This document shows, one piece after another, positions 52,794-60,407 of a stretch of 64,000 nt of DNA; within the stretch, counting starts at the first letter, position 1, and each line of letters opens with the position of its first letter. The stretch is from WS-2 sp036507005 (GTDB lineage Bacteria > Eisenbacteria > RBG-16-71-46). The DNA lies in assembly GCA_036507005.1 (NCBI GenBank), contig DASXQT010000055.1, positions 1 through 64,000 of the forward strand, in the 5' to 3' direction. The translations under genes and the position numbers were made by a program. The notes beneath the pieces were generated by a model. That model had not been told where the DNA came from. It ran no database searches and saw only the letters and a program-made list of their open reading frames with translations.

Positions 52794-53524
52794 GGGAGCC
52801 CCTGCAGCGCCATCTCGCGCTCGATCGTGGCGGCCTGCACCGAATTCTGCAGCCGGAGCTTCACGCGCCACCGGTACCGGCCCGCGGGCACCGGCTGGCC
52901 GGTGAGGGGGCCCTCGGTGGCGAAGCCGTTCCAGTTCGCGCCGGTCGCCTGCGTGCGCGGGGAATTCCAGACCGCCACGCCGCTCGAGTCGGAGACCTGC
53001 ACGGTCGCCCACTGGAACGGCGCTTGGTAGGCGCTCCAGGAGAACACCAGAGGGCTCGAGAAGTCCGGCCGCGCCACGCTGGCCCCGGCCGCGGGCGCTT
53101 CGAGACCGAGCCCGTGCGCGGCGACGTCGAAGGGCGGCAGCTCGCGGCGCTCGCCCGCGCTCGCGAGCTCGAAGAAGTAGCGCACGTAGCCGAAGTCGGG
53201 CTCGACCGAAGAAACCTTCACCATCCAGCGCCCGGCGGGGACGGCGGCGAAGCCGTACACACCGGAGGAAGCGGCGAAGGCGGAGTCGGTCAGGACCCCC
53301 GCGGCATCGTCGTAGAGCTTCACCTTGAATCCGGCGAGCGGCTGCCCGGCGCGGGCCACCGAGCCGGAGACCTGAGCGCCGCCGCCCGGCAGCGCGATCT
53401 CGGGGGCGGTTTCACGCCGGAGGCCGCAGCCGGCCGCCGCGATCACCAGCGCGACCGCCCCGGCGCGGCCGGGCCGCCATCGGCCGCGGGGTGCCGCCAG
53501 AGACCGGGGACTCCGTGGTCTCAC
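52790..53524 (-). CDS. lipoprotein with carboxypeptidase-regulatory-like domain
   Basis: 244 residues. Very basic N-terminus, then a hydrophobic stretch ending in a possible lipobox AAAGC. Residues about 50-130 form a beta-sandwich like carboxypeptidase regulatory domains (VSGSVARAGQPLAGFKVKLYD, YGFAAVPAGRWMVKV). The C-terminal part is an Ig-like domain (PLVFSWSAYQAPFQWATVQVSD, VPAGRYRWRVKLRLQN). It may bind glycan or the outer-membrane barrel of this operon. Overlaps both neighbours by 4 bases. Confidence 0.82.
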   Translation of the reverse strand: MRPRSPRSLAAPRGRWRPGRAGAVALVIAAAGCGLRRETAPEIALPGGGAQVSGSVARAGQPLAGFKVKLYDDAAGVLTDSAFAASSGVYGFAAVPAGRWMVKVSSVEPDFGYVRYFFELASAGERRELPPFDVAAHGLGLEAPAAGASVARPDFSSPLVFSWSAYQAPFQWATVQVSDSSGVAVWNSPRTQATGANWNGFATEGPLTGQPVPAGRYRWRVKLRLQNSVQAATIEREMALQGLP

Positions 53525-54960
53525 GGCAGCACCGCCAGGCGGCGCGTCACCGCTTCACCTGCGGCCGAGAGCCGGAGCAGGAAGACACCTCCCGGGAGCC
53601 GCGCCCCGGCACCGTCCATGAGGTTCCACACCACGCTCCGGTCGGCGCCGTCGCCGCGGCCGCGCCACAGCAACGAGACCCGCCGGCCGCCCACGTCGAA
53701 CGCCTCGAGCGCGGCCGGGGCGCCGGGGGGCACGCGCAGGCGGATCGTGACCGGGCCGTGGGCCGCGGCCGGCGCCGCGAGCCGGAGCCCGCCGTGCAGC
53801 GGAGTCGTCTCCACCGCCAGCGGCGGGCCCGGCCGCAGCGCGAACACGCGGCCGTCGAAGGCTCCGAAGTAGACCGTGCCGTCGGCGGCGACCGCCGGGG
53901 CGGTGCGGATGCGCGACCCCACCAGGTACCTCCACCGCAGCGTGCTGTCGGAGTTGACGCAATAGAACGTCGAGTCGTCCGAGCCGAAGTAGACCGTGCC
54001 GTCGGCGACGACCGCGGGCGAGGAGCGCACGGCGTTCCCGACCCAGAGTCGCCACAGCCGCTGGCCGCCGGGCGAGAGCGCCGTGATGTGGGATCCCATC
54101 GGGGCGAGGATGACGCCGTCGGCGCGTACGGCGGCCGAGGCGTTGATGTTGGCGCCGTCGCTGTAGACCCAGCGCACCCCGCCGCTCGGCTTGATCGCGT
54201 ACAGGAAGGTATCCGCCCCGCCGATCAGAATCGTCGAGTCGGCCGCCACCGCGGGAGACGAGAGGTCGATGATGTTGCCGGTCGCGCCCGACCAGTAGAG
54301 GTCGCCGGCGTCGTGCAGCGCGTAGACCCTGGTGTCGAAGCAGCCGAAATAGAGGTCGCCCGAGGGCCCCGCCGCGGGCGAGGAGCGCACGTTCCCCAGG
54401 GTGGCGAAGCTCCACACCTGCACACCGTCGGCGCTGAAGCGGTAGAGCGAGTTGTCGCCGTTGCCGACCACCACGTCGTCGTTCGGGAGCAGCAGCGGCG
54501 AGGAGCGGAACGTGCTTCCCCGGCGCACCTTCCAGCGCAGCGTGCCGTCGGAATGGACGGCGTAGAGCGTGCTGTCCATCGCGCCCACGTACACCGTGCC
54601 GTCGCTCGCGATCGCGGGGCTCGAATACTCGAGCGGCCCGCCGGCCTGGAAGGCCCAGCGCAGCGTCCCATTCGGGTTGAGCGCCAGCAGGCGACCCGAG
54701 CGGGTGCCGAGGTAGATCGCGCCGTCCGCGCCGATGCAGGGCGATGACTGATCGATCGAGTCGTGGCTGTCATAGATCCAGTAGACGTGCGAGGTGTCCG
54801 GGATGCTCGGGGCGGCGACGAATCCGGAGCGCGTGGGCCCGGCCCGGAACATGGGCCACGACGAGGCCGCGGGCTGGGTCCCGGCCGGGGCGGCGGGCAG
54901 CGCGAGGGCGAACACCAGGGCGGCGCGCGCTGCGTGGCGAAGTCGGGGAGTCAAGCGCAT
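53521..54960 (-). CDS. secreted PQQ-like beta-propeller protein with C-terminal sorting-like domain
   Basis: 479 residues. Signal peptide (RAALVFALALPAAPAG). Repeats of about 40 residues with SSPAIASDGTVYVGAMDSTLYAV-type units form a PQQ/WD-like propeller of seven or eight blades. Residues about 390-479 form a FlgD/T9SS-like domain (LEAFDVGGRRVSLLWRGRGDGADRSVVWN, LPGGVFLLRLSAAGE). No catalytic residues seen, so a binding or scaffold role is likely. Starts 19 bases after the barrel gene ends and overlaps the lipoprotein gene. Confidence 0.88.
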   Translation of the reverse strand: MRLTPRLRHAARAALVFALALPAAPAGTQPAASSWPMFRAGPTRSGFVAAPSIPDTSHVYWIYDSHDSIDQSSPCIGADGAIYLGTRSGRLLALNPNGTLRWAFQAGGPLEYSSPAIASDGTVYVGAMDSTLYAVHSDGTLRWKVRRGSTFRSSPLLLPNDDVVVGNGDNSLYRFSADGVQVWSFATLGNVRSSPAAGPSGDLYFGCFDTRVYALHDAGDLYWSGATGNIIDLSSPAVAADSTILIGGADTFLYAIKPSGGVRWVYSDGANINASAAVRADGVILAPMGSHITALSPGGQRLWRLWVGNAVRSSPAVVADGTVYFGSDDSTFYCVNSDSTLRWRYLVGSRIRTAPAVAADGTVYFGAFDGRVFALRPGPPLAVETTPLHGGLRLAAPAAAHGPVTIRLRVPPGAPAALEAFDVGGRRVSLLWRGRGDGADRSVVWNLMDGAGARLPGGVFLLRLSAAGEAVTRRLAVLP

Positions 54961-54979
54961 GCGGGGCTCCGGGTCTTGC

Positions 54980-55942
54980 TCAGCGGGCGTAGCTCAGGGC
55001 GATCCCGGTTTCGAGCACGTGGGAGTTCTTCACGTCGCGGGACGAATCGATCTCGCGCCAGCGGCCGAACGCCTCGGCGCTCACCCCGGCCCGCAGCAGG
55101 CGCTGGAGCGAGAGCCCCGCGCGCCAGCGGTCGTCCTGGCGCGCGAAGTTGGCCGCGAAGGCCCGGCCGGTGCGGTAGTTGCGAAGTCCGCCCTGGATCT
55201 CGCCCGCGGCCGAGAGGCCCGCGGTGAGCGATTGGACCACCTCGAGGCGGAGGTCGTTCTGGTCGTAGCTGTAGAGATCGGTGGTCGAAAGGTTGTGGCG
55301 ATAGACGTGGATGAGCGAGACGCGCCGCCCCTGGCCGAGGCCGCGCTCGAGCCCGGTGTAGAAGTTCACGCGGTGATGGTCGCGCTCGTCGTGGATGGGC
55401 GCGAAATCATCGTACCGGTACTCGAGCGACGCTTGGGCCAGCCATTGGGGCAGGACCTCGATCCGCAGCTCCGCGCCCCCCTCGGTGCGGTCGAAGCGCA
55501 CGTTGCCGGAGGGCGAGGGGAAGTAGAGCTCGTGGTGCGAGGCTCCGCCGTAGAGCCGCAACCGGTGACCGCCCCGCTTCAGATCCACCCCGGTCCACCA
55601 GCGCTGGACGTTGGCCTCGTGCTCGACGTCGTACGCCTCGGCCTCGAGCTTCACCCAGGGCCTCAGGCGGTAGCGGCCCCCGAGCTTGAAGGTGAGATTC
55701 GGCTTCAGCGTGCCGCGAACGCCCCAGTCGGTCTCGCGGGTCTCGCCTCCCGGGAAGAGGTCGGTGGTGTAGAAGCGCTCGACCACGGCGTCGCCGCCCC
55801 AGGCAACCGCGCCGCTCGCCCGCGCCGACAACGGGGCGAGCACACCCGCCATCGCCAGGGATACGGCGAGCGCGGGCCCGGCCGCCCGGCGGCGGGCCCG
55901 GAGTCGCAGCGCCAAGTCGTCCGTCCTCGCCCGAGCACCCAT
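54980..55942 (-). CDS. outer-membrane beta-barrel protein
   Basis: 320 residues with a long basic signal peptide (hydrophobic core AAGPALAVSLAMAGVLAPLSARASG). The rest is alternating strands with aromatic girdle residues (YRLRPWVKLEAEAYDVEHEANVQRWWTGVDLK, RRVSLIHVYRHNLSTTDLYSY) and it ends LETGIALSYAR, close to the usual C-terminal aromatic strand of barrels, though the last residue is Arg. Probably 12-14 strands. First gene of the operon. A role in export or anchoring of the surface polymer is inferred from position. Confidence 0.8.
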   Translation of the reverse strand: MGARARTDDLALRLRARRRAAGPALAVSLAMAGVLAPLSARASGAVAWGGDAVVERFYTTDLFPGGETRETDWGVRGTLKPNLTFKLGGRYRLRPWVKLEAEAYDVEHEANVQRWWTGVDLKRGGHRLRLYGGASHHELYFPSPSGNVRFDRTEGGAELRIEVLPQWLAQASLEYRYDDFAPIHDERDHHRVNFYTGLERGLGQGRRVSLIHVYRHNLSTTDLYSYDQNDLRLEVVQSLTAGLSAAGEIQGGLRNYRTGRAFAANFARQDDRWRAGLSLQRLLRAGVSAEAFGRWREIDSSRDVKNSHVLETGIALSYAR

Positions 55943-56214
55943 GCGGCGCCTCGTCCACCCAGACAGGAAATCCGATCCCAGCGGAGCGGCCTACTCATCC
56001 GAAGAAGTGGCGCCGCGCTCCTCTCTGATACACATTCTGCCAACACCACGGGCAGTCCCGGCCGACGAGACATCGTGGGAGACCGGGCCGATGACCCGCG
56101 GCGCTCCCATGGCCCGCGGCGTCAGCCCGGCAAGATGCGCCCCGACAGCCCATTCCGGCCCGCCGAGACGCTCCCGACGCACGGCCGGTGCGGCCATCGG
56201 GTAGAATCGGCGCC
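55943..56214. promoter_or_regulatory. shared divergent promoter region of the surface operon and the sigma operon
   Basis: 272 bases between the barrel gene (minus) and the sigma gene (plus). A TAGAAT hexamer at 56202-56207 lies 7 bases before the sigma GTG, so a transcript from it would start at the start codon. No Shine-Dalgarno site precedes that GTG. No good -35 was found for either side. The arrangement would let one regulator act on both operons. Confidence 0.5.
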
Positions 56215-56907
56215 GTGCCACCTGCGTCACGCCTGCCCCTCCGGCTGGATCCCGCAGAGGACGCACGCCTCGTCGAGCGATGCCGCGCCGGGGATGCGCG
56301 CGCCTGGGAAGCGCTGGTGCGGCGCTATGAGCGCCTGGTCTATGCCGTGGCCCGCACCTACCGGCTGCCGGATGCCGATCTCGGCGACGTGTTCCAGGAG
56401 GTGTTCGCCGCGCTCTACCGCGGGCTGCCGGCCTTGCGCGATCCCCGGGCGTTGTGCCGCTGGCTGTCGAGCACCAGCGATCGTATCGCGCGCGCAGCGG
56501 CGCGCCGGGCGCGCGCGGCGCCGACGGCGAGCCTGGACGAACCGGGCGTGGCCGACCGGCTCCCGGCCGACCTGCCGTCGATCGGTTCGGACCTCGAGAC
56601 GCTCGAGGAGCAGGCGATGGTTCGCATCGCCCTCGCGTCGCTTCCCGAGCGTTGCCGCCTGCTGCTCGGCGCCCTCTACTACGAGGATCCGCCGGCCAGC
56701 TACGCCGCGCTCGCGCGGCGCTTCGGCGTCCCGATCGGCTCGCTCGGGCCCACCCGCGCGCGCTGCTTCGAGGCGCTGCGGCGCGCCTACCAGGTACTGT
56801 CGGCTGACGCCGGTATCAGCGCGTCCGGGAGCCCCACCTTTCAGACGAGGGAACGCGCCAGGGAGAGGCGCGCCCGCGCCGCCGCCGGGCCGGCGCAACC
56901 CACGTGA
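56215..56907 (+). CDS. ECF-type RNA polymerase sigma factor
   Basis: 230 residues from the GTG at 56215 (another GTG at 56188 is possible). Region 2 is RYERLVYAVARTYRLPDADLGDVFQEVFAALYRGLPAL. Region 4 is ASLPERCRLLLGALYYEDPPASYAALARRFGVPIGSLGPTRARCFEALRR. The linker carries TASLDEPGVADRLPADLPSIG. After region 4 comes a basic tail of about 35 residues. It begins an operon with a zinc-finger protein, a TPR-CHAT protease and a subtilase. No leader is visible upstream of the start. Confidence 0.92.
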   Translation: MPPASRLPLRLDPAEDARLVERCRAGDARAWEALVRRYERLVYAVARTYRLPDADLGDVFQEVFAALYRGLPALRDPRALCRWLSSTSDRIARAAARRARAAPTASLDEPGVADRLPADLPSIGSDLETLEEQAMVRIALASLPERCRLLLGALYYEDPPASYAALARRFGVPIGSLGPTRARCFEALRRAYQVLSADAGISASGSPTFQTRERARERRARAAAGPAQPT

Positions 56908-56929
56908 ACTCTTGCCCGGAGGATTCTCG

Positions 56930-57541
56930 ATGAGTCGCTCGAAACCCCTGGACTCCGGCCATCTCGCCGCCGCCGCTGCGCTCGACTACGTGGACGGTCA
57001 CGCCGCGGCCGACCTTCGCCGCGCGGTGGAGGAGCATCTCGCGCTCCCCTGCCCGGCCTGTCGAGAGCGGGTTCGCGAGCTGGGGTGGCTCCTGGAGCGC
57101 ATGGCACGGGATCGAGTGCCGGAGGTCCCCGCTGCGCTCCGCGCCCGGGCGCTCGCGGTCTTCGATGCCCGCGAGCCGCGGAAGGCGATCGCGCGTGCGG
57201 TGGCGGCCCTGGCACGCCCCCTCTTCGACTCGCTGACACAGCCGCTGCCCGCACCCGCTCGCGCGGTCGGCGAGGTCCGCCGGCTCGCGTTCGGGCTCGG
57301 CGACCATCGGATCGAGTTCGAAGCCGAGATCGAGACGGCCACGACGCGCACCCTGCGCGGCCGGCTCGAGGTGCCCGACCCGGCGCTCCACCGCATCGAG
57401 GTGACGGCGATGAGGGAGCGCCTCGTCGCCGTGCCCGACGCCCGCGGCTGGTTCTCGCTCGAGCGCGTGCCGGCAGGACGGGTGCGGATCGCGGTCCGCG
57501 GTCCGGCAGGCCCGTACCGCCTGCCGCTGCTCGACCTCTGA
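56930..57541 (+). CDS. zinc-finger protein, candidate anti-sigma factor
   Basis: 203 residues from the ATG at 56930 behind GGAGGA (56918-56923). Near the N-terminus LDYVDGHAAADLRRAVEEHLALPCPACRERV gives His36, Cys41 and Cys44. This is close to the ZAS motif of zinc anti-sigma factors (usually H-x3-C-x2-C; here x4). No transmembrane helix follows, so it is soluble. The C-terminal half (RRLAFGLGDHRIEFEAEIETATTRTLRGRLEV to the end) looks like a small beta-sandwich. It is a likely binding partner of the sigma factor and a possible target of the CHAT protease (inference). Confidence 0.75.
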   Translation: MSRSKPLDSGHLAAAAALDYVDGHAAADLRRAVEEHLALPCPACRERVRELGWLLERMARDRVPEVPAALRARALAVFDAREPRKAIARAVAALARPLFDSLTQPLPAPARAVGEVRRLAFGLGDHRIEFEAEIETATTRTLRGRLEVPDPALHRIEVTAMRERLVAVPDARGWFSLERVPAGRVRIAVRGPAGPYRLPLLDL

Positions 57542-57557
57542 GAATCGGCCGGGCTCC

Positions 57558-60356
57558 ATGGCCTCGCGGGATCGGGTGGAGGATCGGCGGCCGGCGGGGA
57601 GCCCCCGCCCGAGCCCGGCCGCGCGACTGCTGGAGCGCGTCGAATCGCTGCGCCGTGCGGCTCCGATGCGCGCCTGGCGTGCCCTCTCACGCGGATTCCC
57701 TGCCGCCCTCTCGGGCGCCGACGCCGCCGGGCGCGGGGCGTTGTGGCGCATCCGGGGCCACGTGCTGCGAGGGGTGAGGCGCGCGCGCGCCGCGACCGAT
57801 GCGTATGCGCGTGCCGAGCGCTGGTACGCCCGCGCCGGCGAAACGCTCGAGCGCGGCCGCTGCCTGATCGGGATGGTGGACGCGCTCATGTACGCCGGGC
57901 GCTACCGCGAGGCGCTGCGCGCCGCGGCGCGCGGCCGCCGTCTCCTGGCGCAGGCCGGGGACCGCCTGGCGCGCGCGCGTCTCGCCAACAACGAAGGCAA
58001 CATCCATCACCGGCTCGATCGCCCGAAACGGGCGCTCGAGTGCTATCGCGAGGCGCGGTCCGTGCTGGCGCGCGCGTCGGACGCGAGGGGGGTGGCGATG
58101 GTGGACGGCAACGTCGCCAATTGCCTCTCCATGATGGGGCTTCTCGGCGCGGCGCGCCGGCGTTATCGGCACGCGCGGCGGGCGCTCGCGCGCGCCGGCT
58201 TCCCGCTGGACGCGCTGTCGTCCGAGTACAACCTGGCCTACCTCGAGTTCCTCGAGCATCACGACGAGCGCGCGCTCCGGGAGCTCGAGCGGGTGCGCGC
58301 CGCGGCGCGCGCGAGCGGTTGCCCGTCGCTGGTGGCGCTCGCGACGCTGGACCGCGCCGAGATCCTGCTGCGGCTGGGGGCGCACGAGCAGGCAGAGGCC
58401 GAGGCGCTGCGGGCGATCGAGCATTGCGCCGCGCTCGATCTGGGCTACGAGCGCGCCAAGGCGGAGACGTTCGCGGCGCTCGCGGAGCATCGGCTGGGAC
58501 GCGACGCATCGGCGCGGTCGAGGCTCGAGCGCTCGCTGGCGGCGTTTCACGCCGAGGGCAACGTGGTGTGGAAGGGCGAGGTGCTGGTGGGGCTGGCGAC
58601 GGTGTGGACCCGCGATGGGAACCCGCGGGCCGCGGCGGCGCTGCTCGCGGCGGCGCGGCGGCAGTTCGCCCGCGCCGGAGACCGCGAGCGCGAAGGCGCA
58701 GCACTCGCGCTGCTGGCGCGCACCCGGGTCGCGTGCGGGGATCCGGGCGCGGCCGAAGCCTGTCTCCGGGCGCTGCGTGGCCGCAGCGCTGGTTCCGCCT
58801 CCCCGCGGCTCGGCCACCTGGCGCTCGCCGCCGAGGCCGCGGTGGCGCTGGCCCGCGGTCGCCCGGGACGCGCGCGCGCGCGGCTGGCGCGCGCGGCGGC
58901 CACGGCCGAGCGCCTAGCGGCGCGCATCCTCGATGCCCAGTGGCGCGCGACGTTCTGGGGCGAGTGGGGGTGGCCGCACCTGGAGCTGGCGACCCTCGAG
59001 CTCCGGGCCGGACGCGTGGCGCAGGCGCTCGAGGCTCTCGAGCGCGGCCGCGGCCTCGCGCTCGGGGCCCGGACCACCTCGCGCGACCGCGGCGCGCTTC
59101 CCACCCGGGCGCGTCCGTGGGCGGCCTCGCACCTGGCGCGGGAGCGGGAGCGGGTGGCGCGATCGGGGCCGGGCCCCGCGACCTGGGGCGCCGGCCGAAT
59201 CGAGCCCGAGCGCGCCCCGCCGGCCCGGGACGCGATCCGGCGCCTGCTCGCGAGCACGCCGCGGGCCATCCGCGCCCGCGAGCTTTCGCGCGCGCTCGAG
59301 CCCGACGCGCTCCTGGTCGACTACATGGTCCATGACGGTGGGCTCGACGCGATCGCGGTGCGTCGCGACGGCCTCACCGCCTGCCGCCGCCTGGCCGGGA
59401 CCCGGCCGCTCGCGCGCCTCGTGCACGCCCTGCTGTTCGAGCTGCGCGGCGCCGCCTTCACCCCGGTGGGCGCGCGCACGGTGGACCCGGCACTCGCCGA
59501 CACGCTCGGCGAGCTGGCGGCGCTGGTGCTGTGGCCGGTGCTGGGTAGCGCGAGCGGCGAATCCCTGCCGCGCTCGCTCGCCGTCGTCCCGGCGGGGCCG
59601 CTCACCCGCCTGCCGTGGGCGGCGCTTCCGCTCCCCGACGGCCGGCGGCTGTGCGAGGCGCTCGAGCTGGTCGTGGTGCCGGGCCTGAGGCTCGCGATGC
59701 GGGCGGCACGGGAGAGGGCGCGCGCCGGACGGTGGGTGGGCGAGCCGCCGCTGGTGGTCGCGGCCGATGCCGGCGAGCTCGCGAGCGTGGAGGCGGAGGC
59801 CGCGGCGGTGACCGCGGCCTTTCCGGAGGCGCGGCTGCTCGCCGGCGCCGAGGCGACGGCGGGACGGTTCCTGGATCTCGCGCCCCGCGCCGCGTGGATC
59901 CACTTCGCCGGCCACGGGCACTACCGCGCCGACCGCCCCGAGGCCTCGGCGCTCCGCTTCGCGGACCGCTGGCTCGCGGCGAGCGAGCTGTCCGATCTGA
60001 GTCTAGCGGCCTCCTGGGTGACGCTCTCGGCCTGCCAGGGCGCGCGGGCGCTGGTGCAGCCCGGCGAGGAGTGGTTCGGGCTCCCGCGGGCGCTGTTGAT
60101 GTCAGGTGCCGGGTGCGCCGTCGCCTCGCAATGGGACACCGAAGACGAAGCGGCGGCGGCGCTCATGGCCGACGTCTACCGCCGCCTGGCGTCGCGCCAG
60201 ACCCTGGCCGCCGCCTTGGCGCAGGCGCAGAGCGCGAGGGCGCGGGCCGGGGCGCACCCGCTCGAGTGGGCGGGGTTCGTGCTGCTCGGCGCGCCGATGG
60301 GCCGCGCTCCGATCGAGCCGGCCGAGCCGGTTGCGCCCCGCCTCCCGTTGGCGTAG
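57558..60356 (+). CDS. TPR-CHAT caspase-like protease
   Basis: 932 residues from the ATG at 57558. Residues about 65-500 are tandem TPR-like helix pairs (LANNEGNIHHRLDRPKRALECYREARSVL, GRYREALRAAARGRRLLAQAGD). The CHAT domain, about 560-915, has WIHFAGHGHYRADRPEASALRF with catalytic His786 and VTLSACQGARALVQPGEEWFGLPRALLMSGAGCAVASQW with catalytic Cys826. The dyad is intact. No signal peptide: cytoplasmic. The same domain pair is found in Csx29 of type III-E CRISPR systems and in many stand-alone operons. Position after the sigma and zinc-finger genes suggests it senses a signal through the TPRs and cleaves a partner. Confidence 0.94.
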   Translation: MASRDRVEDRRPAGSPRPSPAARLLERVESLRRAAPMRAWRALSRGFPAALSGADAAGRGALWRIRGHVLRGVRRARAATDAYARAERWYARAGETLERGRCLIGMVDALMYAGRYREALRAAARGRRLLAQAGDRLARARLANNEGNIHHRLDRPKRALECYREARSVLARASDARGVAMVDGNVANCLSMMGLLGAARRRYRHARRALARAGFPLDALSSEYNLAYLEFLEHHDERALRELERVRAAARASGCPSLVALATLDRAEILLRLGAHEQAEAEALRAIEHCAALDLGYERAKAETFAALAEHRLGRDASARSRLERSLAAFHAEGNVVWKGEVLVGLATVWTRDGNPRAAAALLAAARRQFARAGDREREGAALALLARTRVACGDPGAAEACLRALRGRSAGSASPRLGHLALAAEAAVALARGRPGRARARLARAAATAERLAARILDAQWRATFWGEWGWPHLELATLELRAGRVAQALEALERGRGLALGARTTSRDRGALPTRARPWAASHLARERERVARSGPGPATWGAGRIEPERAPPARDAIRRLLASTPRAIRARELSRALEPDALLVDYMVHDGGLDAIAVRRDGLTACRRLAGTRPLARLVHALLFELRGAAFTPVGARTVDPALADTLGELAALVLWPVLGSASGESLPRSLAVVPAGPLTRLPWAALPLPDGRRLCEALELVVVPGLRLAMRAARERARAGRWVGEPPLVVAADAGELASVEAEAAAVTAAFPEARLLAGAEATAGRFLDLAPRAAWIHFAGHGHYRADRPEASALRFADRWLAASELSDLSLAASWVTLSACQGARALVQPGEEWFGLPRALLMSGAGCAVASQWDTEDEAAAALMADVYRRLASRQTLAAALAQAQSARARAGAHPLEWAGFVLLGAPMGRAPIEPAEPVAPRLPLA

Positions 60357-60407
60357 GATGCGGGCGGGGTGGCAGCTCGGTGGAGTATCGACCTGACGAG
60401 GCTTTCC

